In this document: positions 34,408-45,776 of the stretch, in pieces
Position numbering within the stretch: position 1 is the first letter of the stretch
Layout of the letters: every line of letters begins with the position of its first letter
Assembly: GCA_004380135.1 (NCBI GenBank)
Contig: QXCR01000134.1
Location: 1-64,000 of the forward strand
DNA: 64,000 bases
DNA from: Stemphylium vesicarium
Lineage: Eukaryota > Ascomycota > Dothideomycetes > Pleosporales > Pleosporaceae
Direction: 5' to 3'
Notes under the pieces: model-generated
What the model was told of the DNA's origin: nothing
The model's database searches: none
What the model saw: the letters and a program-made list of their open reading frames with translations, nothing else
Translations under genes and position numbers: made by a program

Positions 34408-35139
34408 ATGGCACTAGGCACATACACCAACCTCGGCATCACACGCCACGACCGCATCTTCATCATCACGCTCGCCAAAGCGCCTGAAAACCGCATCAAC
34501 GTAGCTTTTGCCCAAGAAATCATCCGCGCACTACGCGACATCGAACTTGAACTCGGCCCCGACTCCTCTGGCTGCGTGATAACGCAGGGCTCCGACGAGA
34601 AGTTCTGGTGCACCGGACTCGACCTCGACGAAAGCGACACGAACCCATTTGCCAACAGCGATGGCTTCTTTCCTTTGCTAGCCACCCTGCTCGACTACCA
34701 GTTCCCGACCATCGCACTGATTACCGGACATACGTTTGGTGGAGCATGTCCGTTTGCGCTGGCGCATGACTATCGGATTATGAATTCGAAGCGCGGCTTC
34801 TTTTCCATGCCGCCCGTGGATCTGGGGCTGCATTTCCCGGGGATAGGGTTCCTACCGCGGTTAAAGCTCAGGCCGCAGGTTGCGCGCAAGATGCTGCTTG
34901 AGGCGAATCGGTGGACGGGCAAGGAAGCGTTTGAAGATGGGATTGTGGATGAGATTGCGGAGCCCAGGGAGATGCTTGAGGTTGCGCTGAAGAAAGCAGG
35001 ACAAGTACAGGGGAAGGCTAAGATGGGCGTGTATAGTCTGCTGAGGAACGAACTGTGGGGTGAGGCGGCGGAGAAGATTCGAGGCATTTGCTATGTCCAC
35101 GGGAAAAGAGTGACTGCGCCTGCAAAGGCCAAGATCTGA
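34408..35139 (+). CDS. enoyl-CoA hydratase/isomerase, peroxisomal type
   Basis: One exon encodes 243 residues. The crotonase fold shows W-C-T-G-L-D-L near residue 67, the oxyanion-hole stretch G-H-T-F-G-G-A (107-113), and F-F-S-M-P-P-V-D-L-G-L-H-F (131-143), which is the isomerase-like form with Asp in the usual Glu region. The C-terminus is A-K-I, a peroxisomal targeting variant known from yeast beta-oxidation enzymes, so the enzyme probably acts in peroxisomal breakdown of fatty acids as a delta3-delta2-enoyl-CoA isomerase or hydratase. The start is the first ATG in frame with good length for the family. The gene is convergent with the transporter at 35164 with only 24 bases between the stops. 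Confidence 0.88.
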   Translation: MALGTYTNLGITRHDRIFIITLAKAPENRINVAFAQEIIRALRDIELELGPDSSGCVITQGSDEKFWCTGLDLDESDTNPFANSDGFFPLLATLLDYQFPTIALITGHTFGGACPFALAHDYRIMNSKRGFFSMPPVDLGLHFPGIGFLPRLKLRPQVARKMLLEANRWTGKEAFEDGIVDEIAEPREMLEVALKKAGQVQGKAKMGVYSLLRNELWGEAAEKIRGICYVHGKRVTAPAKAKI

Positions 35140-35163
35140 GAATCTCATCTTGAATCGCTGCTG

Positions 35164-36516
35164 CTATCCTTGTATCTTGGGTCGCAGGTACACGGTGCCC
35201 AGACTGGCTGCACTCACAATCAAGCAAACGCCCGTGAACACGACGACTGCCTCGTACATCCTATGCGCATATCCAGTAGACCTTTCCGACCACTTCAGCA
35301 GGCCTGCACTGATTGGCCCAGTGAGTATATTGCCTACACCCTTCCCAGCGCAGAACAAGCCAAACATGGCCTGTGACGCCAACGGTTCCTCGCTGACGGC
35401 CGTCACCATCCTCGCCCACATGGCTGTATACCCCGCGCCGAAGAAGCCATACAAGATGGCGAAGCCCGCCAGTGATCCCAAAGACGAAGCCAAGCCCCAC
35501 AAAGCCAGCGTCGCGACCGCAGCAACCGATGCGCAAGTAGCAATCAGCGCATTGAGCGGTATCCTCCTATTGTCCGAGACATAGCCAAACGTGAACTGAC
35601 CCGCCACCTGCGCCACACTCATAAGTGCAAGAAGTAATGCACCCATCTGCGCATCCTCGCCTAACAACCTCGCGTACGAAGGGAGAAACAGCGCGGGAAA
35701 GAAGTAGCCCAAGCCCATGGCCAGATTACTAAAACTATACATCCAAAACAATCTCTTCCTCAGGAAACTCCAGTCAACCCGGCGCCCCACAGCGTGATGA
35801 GGATGTGTCCCGCGGCCCCTGAGCAGCGGAATGAACGGCCCCGTCAGCACAGCCAGCGCCACAGCAACCGCCCTTAGCGTAACCCTAAACCCATATCTTT
35901 GTAGCAGCACCTGTACAACCGGCGGTGTGACCGCGCCCGACACGCCCGACGCGCCGCACAGCACCCCATACGCCATCCCGCGCCTGCGCACCCAGAACTC
36001 ATCCACCATACTCAAAATGGGGTAGTAAAAAACCACAAAACCAACTCCATACATAACGCCCTGCGTCACCAGCAAACCCCCCATTGTAGTTGCGAAACTG
36101 CCGCAGACTAAGCCCAGGATACACAGTGGCCATCCCACTAGGATCATGTGGGTGCGGTAGGCTAGGAAACGCTGGATCACGGGTACCGCGAGGGGCGCGC
36201 CTAGGTATGCGATGCCCGAGGCGGTGGTCCCGATTGCTGAGACGAATGTGCTGGAGCTGAAGGCGGGGTGTTGCGTGTAGTAGGCTTGGAAGACGCCGAA
36301 GGAGAGGGGGAAGCCCCAGAGTAGGGCTTCGAAGATGAAGGCTGAGGCGAGGAGACGCCAGGCGTGGGTTCCGCCGTCAATTGGGGGGAGGTGGGGCAAT
36401 GGGGATGGAGATAAGGGCGGGGATGTGATGACTGGGGATTGGGGGCGTGGATGGGGTGGTAGGTCTGTTAATAGGAGGGGCGGTGGAGTAGTGGGGGGAT
36501 GATTAGCGGCTGCCAT
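35164..36516 (-). CDS. MFS transporter, monocarboxylate-like
   Basis: A single exon encodes 450 residues. A Pro-rich N-terminus of about 50 residues precedes twelve predicted spans. A-W-R-L-L-A-S-A-F-I-F-E and F-G-V-F-Q-A-Y-Y open span 1, as in the fungal MCT branch; W-V-R-R-R-G-M-A-Y-G and G-A-S-G-V-S-G-A-V-T-P-P form the span 4-5 region, and F-G-Y-V-S-D-N-R-R the span 8-9 loop. Family members carry monocarboxylates, riboflavin or other small acids; the substrate here is unknown. The frame is intact throughout. Its 3' end faces the enoyl-CoA isomerase gene 24 bases away, so the transcripts probably overlap. Confidence 0.9.
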   Translation of the reverse strand: MAAANHPPTTPPPLLLTDLPPHPRPQSPVITSPPLSPSPLPHLPPIDGGTHAWRLLASAFIFEALLWGFPLSFGVFQAYYTQHPAFSSSTFVSAIGTTASGIAYLGAPLAVPVIQRFLAYRTHMILVGWPLCILGLVCGSFATTMGGLLVTQGVMYGVGFVVFYYPILSMVDEFWVRRRGMAYGVLCGASGVSGAVTPPVVQVLLQRYGFRVTLRAVAVALAVLTGPFIPLLRGRGTHPHHAVGRRVDWSFLRKRLFWMYSFSNLAMGLGYFFPALFLPSYARLLGEDAQMGALLLALMSVAQVAGQFTFGYVSDNRRIPLNALIATCASVAAVATLALWGLASSLGSLAGFAILYGFFGAGYTAMWARMVTAVSEEPLASQAMFGLFCAGKGVGNILTGPISAGLLKWSERSTGYAHRMYEAVVVFTGVCLIVSAASLGTVYLRPKIQG

Positions 36517-37651
36517 TGTTGGATGAGGTAGATAGTGGTGGTATTTCAGTTGGGTGTAGTTGTAACGGGAAAGGAGATGCTGATATATCTGCTGAAGTGT
36601 GAATTACTGTCTGCTAAGATGGCAAGCCGAGGTAATATGTTTTGACACATGAGAATGGGCAGTGATCGTGTATTCATGGATTAGCTGGATGAGAAGAACA
36701 ACAACTGGCTGACTGCATGTATGCGCTATAGTCTCAATGCCTCGGCAAGATGCGCCGGGGCTAGTACACATAGTAAGACATCGGCATATCATCGCGGGTT
36801 CTATGACCGTCGCACACTTTTACCATACAAAAGAAGGGCCAACGTGTAATTGGAGAAGTCGCGTCTATGTGTCGTGAGAAAGACGAATTTTACCAAGCCC
36901 TACACTTGATGGAAAGGGTATAGCACACCCGCGCTACTCAGGCCGAGATCTATCCAAGGGATCCCGCAGCTTCGAACCATTCCAGACGCCTTCGATGCCA
37001 GATTCTCCCCGAGAGACTGTCGCGTGACAGAACGATGCAGAGTGACCAAATGCTGAGTCTGTGGAGATAACGCGGAGATAGCTGGGGATGAAACGTGGGT
37101 AGGGCCGCAGCACGATGACCCGGTCCGACCAAACCGAGCACCACCACACTTCCCCTCACTTACAACCTTTGCGAACGCGTTCTATTCTAGGCATGGCTGG
37201 CTGCGCCATCATCGGTTTTTCTTGCCTCCCCAAGCACAGTATCGAAGGATGCACTAACCTCCGCAAAACGAAAAAGGCCTCAAATGCCCTCAAAGCGCCA
37301 CGACAGGGGTGTGCGAAATGACAGTATATTACTCGAGTCAGCACGACACCTTCCAAGACGTAGGGATAGCCAAACCTGATCATTTATTTTCTTTGTCTGC
37401 TTCATCTCGACGGATCACCCGGGACGTGTGTTCGAATCTACGACATGTAGCATATGCGATATTTGTCCTTTTCGCAATTAGCCATCGCTGGTGCGACGCA
37501 TGATCAGCATGTCGATTTCATCGATGCACGGCGAACTTGATCCTTCTGTTAGATGGCATGTGGTATAAAGTAGACTAGAGAGTATGGTGGTGGGTTATTT
37601 CTACTGAATTCGGGCCTTTTTCGTCGCTCGTTGACGGTGATTTGCTTCGCA
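36517..37651. other. intergenic, two divergent promoters
   Basis: No gene seen. The left portion is upstream of the MCT-like transporter and the right portion upstream of the tannase. A 37400-37445 stretch includes TTCGAATC but no tRNA fold. Confidence 0.5.
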
Positions 37652-39269
37652 ATGATGGTTTTTCAACGCGGAGGTACTTTTGCTGCAACGTTTATTCTTC
37701 TTCCTCTCTTCGTCAGCTTAGCATCTAGCGAAACAAAATGCGAGCTACCTACTTTCCAAGGCGTGGAGCTCGAAGGCGGCGAGATCCTGAACATTACTAC
37801 AGAACTACATGAGAGCCTTTCATTCGAGGCACCCGCCGAACAGAACCATTATCCGACTACAGTGACAGATCTCGAAGCCTGTGAGGTAACCATCACATAC
37901 ACCCACCCTGGCTACAATGACACCATCAATACTGTGGTATGGCTGCCCTCTGCCGAGGAGTGGACTGGGCGATTTCTTGGTGCCGGAGGCGGAGGTTGGT
38001 CCACGGGGCCAGAAACTAACACCACTCTTCCTTGGGCGGCGAGCGAGGGCTTCGCCACGGTCGCAACTGATGGCGGCCATGTCGGACAAGACATTGAATG
38101 GTCGCTCGTGAGCCCCGAAAACGTCAATTGGGTGTTGTTGCAGGACTTTGCCTCGATTGCGCTCGATGATGCAGCCACGCTTGGCAAGACCGTCACAGAA
38201 GCTTACTATGGTAAAGCACCAACCTACAGCTACTGGAATGGTTGTTCGACGGGAGGAAGGCAGGGGTATATGATGGCGCAAAGGTACCCGGAGCAGTACG
38301 ACGGTATCCTTGCGACTGCGCCAGCGATCTATTGGAATGAGTTGATGATGCAACTCTTTTGGCCGCAAGTGGTCATGAACGAAAACGGTGTGTTTCTCCC
38401 GCCTGAAATGAAAGATTGCTTGCTGATGTGAACCAGGTTTTCCTTCTCCTTGCGAATTCGAGGCGCTCAATGTGGCCACGATGGAAGCCTGTGATGACAT
38501 GGATGGGATCAAAGATGGCATCTTGTCTTCGCCCAAGAAATGTGGCTTTGATCCCAACACTGTTGTCGGAAAATGCTACGTGTGTCCGTCTACAAACCAG
38601 AGCACCACCATCACGGACACCGTCGCCACTATAGCTAAACTGATATGGCAAGGCGCTACTACTCCCGAAGGCGAATTTCTGTGGTTTCCTGGCAATGTCG
38701 GTGCCTTGTTTGATGGTCTTGCTGCGACAACATGTAACAACGGCACATGTCATGGTGTTCCCTTTGCAGTACCCGAGACTTGGATCACCGACTTTGTGAT
38801 TGTCAACCGCGAATTCGATACCGCGCAAATCAACACCACGTACTTCGAGCAGCTCTTCCACCAAGCCGTCAACCGCTATGACTCCATCATCGGCACTTCA
38901 GACCCCAATCTGGACGAATTCAGCAGGGTGGGAGGGAAGCTACTTGCATGGCATGGACTTGCAGACCGGGCTATTGCTCCTGATGCGACGGCGCACTACA
39001 CTAAAGAAGTTTATGATCGTGATTTGAAGGCGAGTGACTATTATCGTTACTTCGAGGCGCCGGGGGTAGACCACTGTGGTGCTGGGCTAGGATGGTATCC
39101 TGGTGATGGCCTGAAGGCGCTCATTGATTGGGTAGAGAAGGGCGTGGCTCCTGAAACGCTTGCAGCCGAGACACCCAAAGGGGGGAAAGCCGAGCTTTGT
39201 ATGTGGCCGAAGCGATTGGTGTATATTGATGGAAGCCCAGCGGAAGCCGCCTCGTTTGGCTGCGAATAA
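37652..39269 (+). CDS. secreted tannase / feruloyl esterase family protein
   Basis: Two exons (37652-38387 and 38437-39269, intron 49 bases) encode 522 residues. Residues 1-26 or so are a signal peptide (F-A-A-T-F-I-L-L-P-L-F-V-S-L-A-S-S). The family's catalytic CS-D-HC set is complete: C198-S199 in N-G-C-S-T-G-G-R-Q, D422 in H-G-L-A-D, H458-C459 in G-V-D-H-C. A calcium-binding style loop D-D-M-D-G-I-K-D-G lies near 265. Many N-x-S/T sites fit secretion. The enzyme should cleave ester bonds of gallate, ferulate or similar phenolics from plant material. The start could be the second of two adjacent ATGs. Confidence 0.93.
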
Positions 39270-40391
39270 ATGAAGGAAAGGACGATTACCTGAGTACTGT
39301 ATCGCCACTAGCCGTGTACTCAAGCTCCCATTGCGTCTGAACAGTATGATGTACGTCAGCATCTTTAGCTCCGTCAAATAATTTTCGGTTTTTTTACCCC
39401 CATGTCAACAACATGTCTGCCCCACTGCGGGACACAGCCTTCAAAGTAATGTCCCAAAAGGCATTGCATTCCGAGCAGCACGTTCAATATCTCCATCACT
39501 ACCTGCATGTGGGAAGCTTCCTGATGCCGCGACGTAATTCGAATAGAGCACCGCGTTACCGTTGACGTCGCATCGATCATCACGGTGCGACCGTCTGTTG
39601 AGCGGATGCCGCAGAATTTCGTGACAGATTTTGGCATTTTCAGAAAAGAGACGTGGTGGTGATGAAGAGCGAGAACAGAATAGAACAGACCCTGGCGGAT
39701 CGCTAGCGTCTCGGCGACATATTGTGGGATCACCCACGCTTCTGTCTAACTTCAGAGTTCCCCGCACGCTTCCTCTTCTTTCTGTTACCACCTCCTTCTC
39801 GCTTTCGGTTAGATGTAGCTGCCTAGGCCCCTCATCAAGTGCCGCATGGAGCGAGTCCTGCCTATTGCCGTCATTACCAATCTCATCACCTCCGCAGGTC
39901 GATTCCTCGCACTCCCAAGTCGCGCAGTGCTTGGAGCGTTCTGGAAAACCGCACTTGCCTATACTTGGGCTCAAATGACTGGCCCGTTGATCTCGGGTTT
40001 CTGTACCGTGACAACCCGGGCAGCGTGCGTAGTATAGTAGGTACAGTGATTGGGGCGGGCGACCTCACTGTCTTTCGGTCCATTGGGTGGGGTTCGCGCT
40101 TTTTCTCTCCGTTGACACTCACCAAGGTTCTGAATGGTCAGGAAGTAAGACTGTCACAGCTCACAGCAGGGAACTGGAAAACGCAGGAACTGTAGACTGC
40201 GAGCATAAAAAATCTGATTTCCAGAAATTTTTCACCTCTCAACCATGGTAGAGAAATATATGTCAGTAATAAAAAGGTCGTTGTCGCAGCACAATTTTCC
40301 TTCATCAAACCTAATTCTTCCAACATCTCAATTTCACTTTTCAGCTACTACCTCACCAAAGGTCCAAGAAGGATCGCCAACACAGAAAATC
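39270..40391. other. intergenic
   Basis: A minus-strand frame (39374-39733) and others are open but show no recognisable domain. An in-frame ATG at 40245 would extend the next gene by 49 residues. I see nothing else. Confidence 0.45.
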
Positions 40392-41168
40392 ATGGCTACC
40401 CATTACGCTATCCTGAATGTTTCACATGAAGCTTCTTTTGAATGCATCAAGAAGGCTTACCGACAGATCCAGCTCCAGAACCACCCCGACAAAACAAAGC
40501 ATCTTCCTGAACCCCAGCGAGCATGCCGCGAGACCACTTCAAAGGCAGCAAATTTCGCCTACGAAGTTCTCACCAATCCAGAGTCTCGCGCGATCTACGA
40601 CAATAAACTCTCTAGAAAGCGCACAGAGTCCCGTTCAACATCTTCTACATCCTCTACATTCGCACAACCTTCAAAAAATGGTTCAAATACATCCGAAGGT
40701 CCTCAACGTCCTTCATACAAACACTTCCGCACCTCGAAAAGATTTCCAACCTCACTTCGAGCTACCAAGGGGGCGTGGAGATTCTCCATCGAAATCGAAG
40801 GCCGTTATGAGCCGTACGATTGGGGAAACCATACCGTCTTCCAGGAGGGAGACCAAGTAACCATCCGCATGGGCATCAGGGCCAGGGCCAAAGCGCCAGC
40901 AGATATACCGGACGTTTTCATCCATGTGATGTCGAACCCCGCAGGGAGGAGCGTCACAAAGATAGAATCACTGGCAAAAACCACTAGTGGGATGGCACAT
41001 CTGACCGTCACGATTTTCTCGCATCCCGATTGTGAGAGTGATACTTACAAGAAGGGGCAATCCAGCAGGCTCAACAACTCACTGGCATCCCACTTTTCCT
41101 GGAACCTGGAGTCACAAATTCTGCGAGGAGAGGTGGTTTGGGGCAAGGCGAAGTTTTCACGATGGTGA
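40392..41168 (+). CDS. J-domain (DnaJ) protein with unrecognised C-terminal domain
   Basis: One exon encodes 258 residues from ATG 40392. The J domain fills residues 1-70, with H-Y-A-I-L-N-V and the HPD tripeptide at 31-33 (Q-N-H-P-D-K-T), which stimulates Hsp70 ATPase. A Ser/Thr-rich linker follows, then a C-terminal half of about 150 residues with alternating hydrophobic pattern suggesting a beta-rich fold (W-R-F-S-I-E-I-E-G, G-D-Q-V-T-I-R-M, M-A-H-L-T-V-T-I). I do not recognise this half. It is not a canonical Zn-finger or CTD J protein. A decayed relative lies directly downstream. An upstream ATG at 40245 would add 49 residues but the J domain normally begins close to the N-terminus. Confidence 0.8.
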   Translation: MATHYAILNVSHEASFECIKKAYRQIQLQNHPDKTKHLPEPQRACRETTSKAANFAYEVLTNPESRAIYDNKLSRKRTESRSTSSTSSTFAQPSKNGSNTSEGPQRPSYKHFRTSKRFPTSLRATKGAWRFSIEIEGRYEPYDWGNHTVFQEGDQVTIRMGIRARAKAPADIPDVFIHVMSNPAGRSVTKIESLAKTTSGMAHLTVTIFSHPDCESDTYKKGQSSRLNNSLASHFSWNLESQILRGEVVWGKAKFSRW

Positions 41169-41506
41169 AGCCGGGGAAAGGTGCTGTTTCTCTTCCAAGA
41201 CCCAAACATGAGGATGATTCTTGGGGTGCATTACTGGGGGAAAGGGCTTTGATGTGGGCAGTGTAGAATCGGATGAAGCTGAGAGTTCGAAGGTAGATTG
41301 AAGGTTGAGGGGGTAAAGGGTATCCGCGCGCATACAGTGCTTGCAGTAGCTAGTGAATGAGAAATGTCAGACGTAGCGCGATAGTCTCCGGGTGGGATTG
41401 TTGTTCATAAAGATCTAGTGCATTCACCGTGCTAGAACGGGCACTTCACTCAAATCTGCGAACAGTTATATCCTCTTTCCCCGGCCACTCTTCCACTTCC
41501 TAAACC
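41169..41506. other. spacer between the two J-domain genes
   Basis: No gene. It separates the tandem J-domain pair and should contain the promoter of the second copy. Confidence 0.5.
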
Positions 41507-42537
41507 ATGACCATGACCATGTTCGAACGAACCCACTACGAGGCTCTGCGAATACCGCGTTCGGCAACACAGGCAGACGTCAAAAAAGCATACCATGCCG
41601 TCCTCTCCGCTAACCACCCGGACAAAGCGAAGTATCCTCCGCCTTTTGCACGAGCCCTAGTTGGCCGTAATATTCGCTTAGCTGAGATCGCATGGGAGGT
41701 ACTCTCTAATTTAGCGAGGCGATAGGATTACGATGCTGGACTGCCGTATCTAGATCCGCACGAAGATCCCTGAAGACCTTCCAACAACGCTGCGTCTTTT
41801 GATACAGCGTCAGGCGGGACTAACGGAGACTCTGAATCCAGCTCTGCGGAGGATGTAGATTCTAGTGACGAGGAAGACGCGGATATCGGGGAGGAAGCCG
41901 AACAGCCAACTGCGGCAGGGGCCGAGTTTCCTGGAAGGGAAGCAGCTGTATTACGTCAGGGCCTGACACGAACAGCTACCGACGTCGATATAAAGATCGG
42001 CGGTTGTCGCCTCTACTCACTTTTCTCAACCAAGTTCCGATTCATCAGCGATATCGCTGAGCTGTTCTCACCCACCGCATCGCCAGGGCAGATGACCCTC
42101 TCGTTACCACTAGAGAGAAGCCATAGCTTTCGCGATGGTATAGCGGACAGAGTTCCAGAGCTGATTACAGGCGTCGAAAGCCTTCCACCCACTCTGTACG
42201 TCAGCAAACTGCAGATTATGTTCAAAGAGCTCAGCAAGGATGGTGCGACGTCAGTCGTTACTATGACCTGCTCTTCCTCCACCGTACAAAAGCAAGATCT
42301 TCAGTGGAAATTCGGCTTCAATTTCGATATGAATAGCCATCCCGCAGTATGGGGGCGTCAGCGTGGTACATGCATGATCTTCACTCCCACTAAGCCGTTC
42401 AAGGCCAGACAAGAAGGACAAGGTTTGACACGCCTGAGTACGCGTTGAAATGGGACAAGGACTTGAAGGCGACTTCGTTCCGTAAATTGGGCGATGCGCA
42501 GGTGAGAAAGATGGAGTATGCAGGTGTCAAGATGTGA
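41507..42537 (+). pseudogene. second J-domain gene, broken by two stops and a frameshift
   Basis: The first 72 codons give a J domain with H-Y-E-A-L-R-I and N-H-P-D-K-A. Reading continues in the same frame through TAG (41723-41725) and TGA (41771-41773) into an acidic Ser/Glu/Asp linker and a C-terminal half that parallels the upstream J gene (T-S-V-V-T-M-T-C, then L-Q-W-K-F-G-F-N). A third lesion near 42420 shifts the frame; beyond it a well formed tail (P-E-Y-A-L-K-W-D-K-D and E-Y-A-G-V-K-M then stop) continues to 42537. CAG to TAG and CGA to TGA would both be C-to-T changes. No GT-AG intron removes the stops. It is a tandem duplicate of the neighbour that has decayed. Confidence 0.75.
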
Positions 42538-43204
42538 GGATGGCGGCTGTGTGGTATAAGGTCGAATCTTTCATCTGAGTAAAACCGCGATAGCGGGATG
42601 TAATCCTTCACAGAGAAGCCGATGCAACGTGTAGCCAGCGTCAGTCGTGTGACACGAAACGGATGGTATTCGCTGGCGATTTCCAAGCTGTATAAGTCGT
42701 ATTTCGGCGCTGGGATCATTTTGCGTCATGAGCGCCAATCGAATCCATATATGTAGACGATTCGATAGCAGCAAATATGTGGTGCTGGTTGTAGCCCATA
42801 CGATATAGCCACGAATTGGCAACGCGATACTACCTTTGACATTCAATAGTGGGAATCATTTGTTTTCAATCGATGACGTGCCGTGTCTCTTGTTTCCAGG
42901 ATCTGAACCTTATATTAGACTCTCGTGATGCGCCATCCGGCGTTGGATGCATTCTGGCTCTTCGTACGAGTTCAGACGCATTGTGTTGATGTAATCAAGT
43001 GTCGCGCCCAGCCGCGCGCAACTGAAGGTTCGCACGAGGCGAGACCAAAGCGGCTAGCGTCGGTGAAGTCTCGCCACCGAGATACCGATGGCGCCCTCCC
43101 CGAGGTCTTTAGGCATCACCGCTTGCGAAAGCTCCGTTGCGACAAGCCGCACTCGCACTCACCACTTGTCGCGACGAATGCCGATTGCGCATTTTGTTCT
43201 CGGA
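42538..43204. other. intergenic
   Basis: No gene seen. Contains the promoter of the regulator starting at 43205. Confidence 0.5.
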
Positions 43205-45776
43205 ATGAACGCAGAGACTCATGCGTCACGCGTTGTGCCTCCCAGCAGGCGGAGGGATAAGCCCATCCTGAGCTGTACCCTTTGTAGGCGAAGAAAGTTG
43301 AGAAAATCACCTCTTCTCATTTGGATTTGGGCTAATACATTGGAGACTGAAATGCGATCGTCAGCAGCCATGCAAAACCTGTGTTGATCGCGGTCTTTCG
43401 CTGTCGTGCGCGTATGTGCGTAGCATGCCAACGCCGAAAGAGCCCAAGGTTCCCAACAGTGTACATGACCGAATCAATCAGCTCGAGAAACTCGTCACCA
43501 ATCTCATGGGCGGCAACGATGCTAGTCATGCCAGCCCTGCCTCTGTTAACTTATCGCACGCGCGTCAGCATCATGACGAGGACAATGCCGACGTACCTGG
43601 CACTCCCGATCGCGTGAAATTCAGCGGTGACACCACGAGTTACTCGAATAGTGGTCATTGGACCAGTATCCTTGACGGGGTAAGTCGCTTACTAAGTCAT
43701 CGCCAGCACTCTATTGAACTTGAGGCAGATCTCTGAATTGCGTGAACATCTCGATCAAGTGCCCGCATCGGCCAGTCCGAAAGAGGTCTTAGAAGATGTT
43801 CCTGGCCCAGAACTCCTATTTGGGAGGCAGAAACATGCGACCAAAGAAGAAATTGTAGCTGCTATACCTCCGCGGCATGAAGCAGACCAGCTCATAGATA
43901 CGTTTTTCGCGTCGATGGATACACACCCCAGTAAGTCAAGTACGATGTACGGAAGATACCTACTGACGGCGTTAGCCATTCTTCACAAGCCAACTTTTCT
44001 TAATCAGGTATTATCCTTCTTCATGGTAAGTTATTGAATTAACGGCTGATGATTGTAAAGTACAACCAATTCTGGTTCAACCCATTCGAGACTCCAACAA
44101 TGTGGTTGGGAACTTTATATGCTGCCCTGGCCCTTGGTTCCCGGTTCCAAGCAACTATCGATGCGCATAGAACAGGTGGCTCCGACTTGGAACCTGAACA
44201 AAGTCTGACTTTGTCATCAGCCCGCATGAACTTTTATCGCGAAAAGGTCGTGCAATGCTTGCTCCTTGCTAACTACACCAAGTGTCCACCGAGCACGATT
44301 GAAACGTTTCTACTCTACTTCGGCACCGAGTTCTTGCGCTCTACCGATGCTCAATTCAGCATATACATGATCGTGGGTATGCTCGTAAGGCTATGCTTCC
44401 GAATGGGATATCACAGAGACCCGTCGAGGTTTCCAAATATCTCTCCTTTCGAAGGCGAGCTGCGACGTCGCAAGTGGCTAGTAGTCCTTTCGCTTGATCT
44501 GATCACATCATCTCAATTAGGGCTGCCGAGAATGGTCCAGCCCTCCATGTACGACACTCAAGAGCCCCGCAACCTAAACGAAGACGACATCTACGAAGAC
44601 ATGAGCGGCCCTCTGCCACCATCGAGACCATGGACAGAGGTGAGCCAGCTGCTCTATTCTATTCTTCTAACAAGGTTTCGCCGAATTCAGGCGCAAATCA
44701 TAGACCTGATAAACGCCTCATCGCTGCCCCCTTACCGCGAACTCACAGACATCGACACATCCCTGAGACATGTCTATGATGAAATACCAATGGTTCCAAA
44801 AGCCGACACCGTCAAAGACTTCGGCATCACCATGACACCGGACTCGATGCGCCGGTTTTATTTGGATTTGGCCTTCCTCAAGGCCGAATTAATGCTCCAT
44901 CGCCCGTATCTCAAGCTCGGGAGGACTGACCAGCGTTATGAGTACTCACGCAGGGTCTGTCTTAATGCTGCTATGGAAATGCTGTCGTTCCAGTCTAAAC
45001 TGGACGCTGAGGTCCAGCCAGGCGGTAAACCGGCCACACCGGTAAGAAGCGAACGAATCGAAGAGACACACAGGCTGCATACTGACTTTCCGCTCTCAAA
45101 TTAGGGATGGCGTATATCCACCGTCAGCTGGTTCCTATCTTCTCTTGTTGCCCAAGACTTCCTTCTCGCCACTACTGTCTTAGTCCTTGATCTCGACGAG
45201 GATTTGATATATCCTCTACCAAACCTCGTGGACTCATTGCGAAGCGGGATCCGACTGGATAGTGCGCCACCAGCACGCGAAGAGATCGTTGCGACCCTGC
45301 GTTCAGCGCATCGCATCTGGATTAAGACCAGTAAAAGGTCTCAGGAAGCGAGAAAGGTGGCTGCAGCGGTGAAACTAGTTCTCTCTAAAGTTGACGGTTA
45401 CGATGTTACAATGAACACTCCCCGCAGTAAGTGGTTCCCGATCCACCTTAATCGATCACCAGCTAATCCTTCTACGCAGCTCAGGCTATGCAGGACGAGC
45501 ACGACATGAGTTCGCAATCCCCTTCCTTCGACTTCAATGGCTTTTCACCTGGCGCCTCCGGATCTAACGGCTTCCCTCTGGGTAATGACGGGTTCGGTCA
45601 CTCTTTTGCATATGGCCAAATGCCTATGGACCTGGATAGCTTGAACATACCGTTCGATTGGGTGAGCTTAATATACCTCGATGTTAGACTGTAAAACTGA
45701 CAAAGTACAGGACGGCATGCTTTCCAACCTTCAGATGCAGCCATATGGTGAATATCAACGGCAGATACTCGAATAA
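43205..45776 (+). CDS. Zn2Cys6 transcription factor with coiled coil and fungal-specific domain
   Basis: Eight exons (43205-43296, 43346-43679, 43729-43930, 43976-44007, 44061-45041, 45105-45426, 45480-45661, 45711-45776) encode 736 residues, and all phases agree. The zinc cluster is canonical after splicing: C24-x2-C27-x6-C34-x5-C40-x2-C43-x8-C52, with intron 1 inside it. R-I-N-Q-L-E-K-L-V-T-N-L is the usual short dimerisation coiled coil. The join of exons 3 and 4 yields T-H-P-T-I-L-H-K-P-T-F, a hallmark of the fungal factor domain, and exon 4 is only 32 bases. R-R-K-W-L-V-V-L-S-L-D is the conserved core. The C-terminus is Ser/Gly/Phe-rich with D-L-D-S-L-N-I-P-F-D-W, an activation-like motif. 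Its targets are unknown. Confidence 0.92.

Noticed and set aside
37425..37445. TTCGAATC resembling a tRNA T loop
   Set aside because: No stems around it; not a cloverleaf.
34408..39269. A catabolic cluster of isomerase, carrier and tannase
   Set aside because: Different orientations and wide gaps; a functional link is possible but the sequence does not show it.
39374..39974. Overlapping minus-strand frames between the tannase and the J-domain gene
   Set aside because: Could be a small gene, but there is no recognisable motif and two phases compete; evidence too weak.
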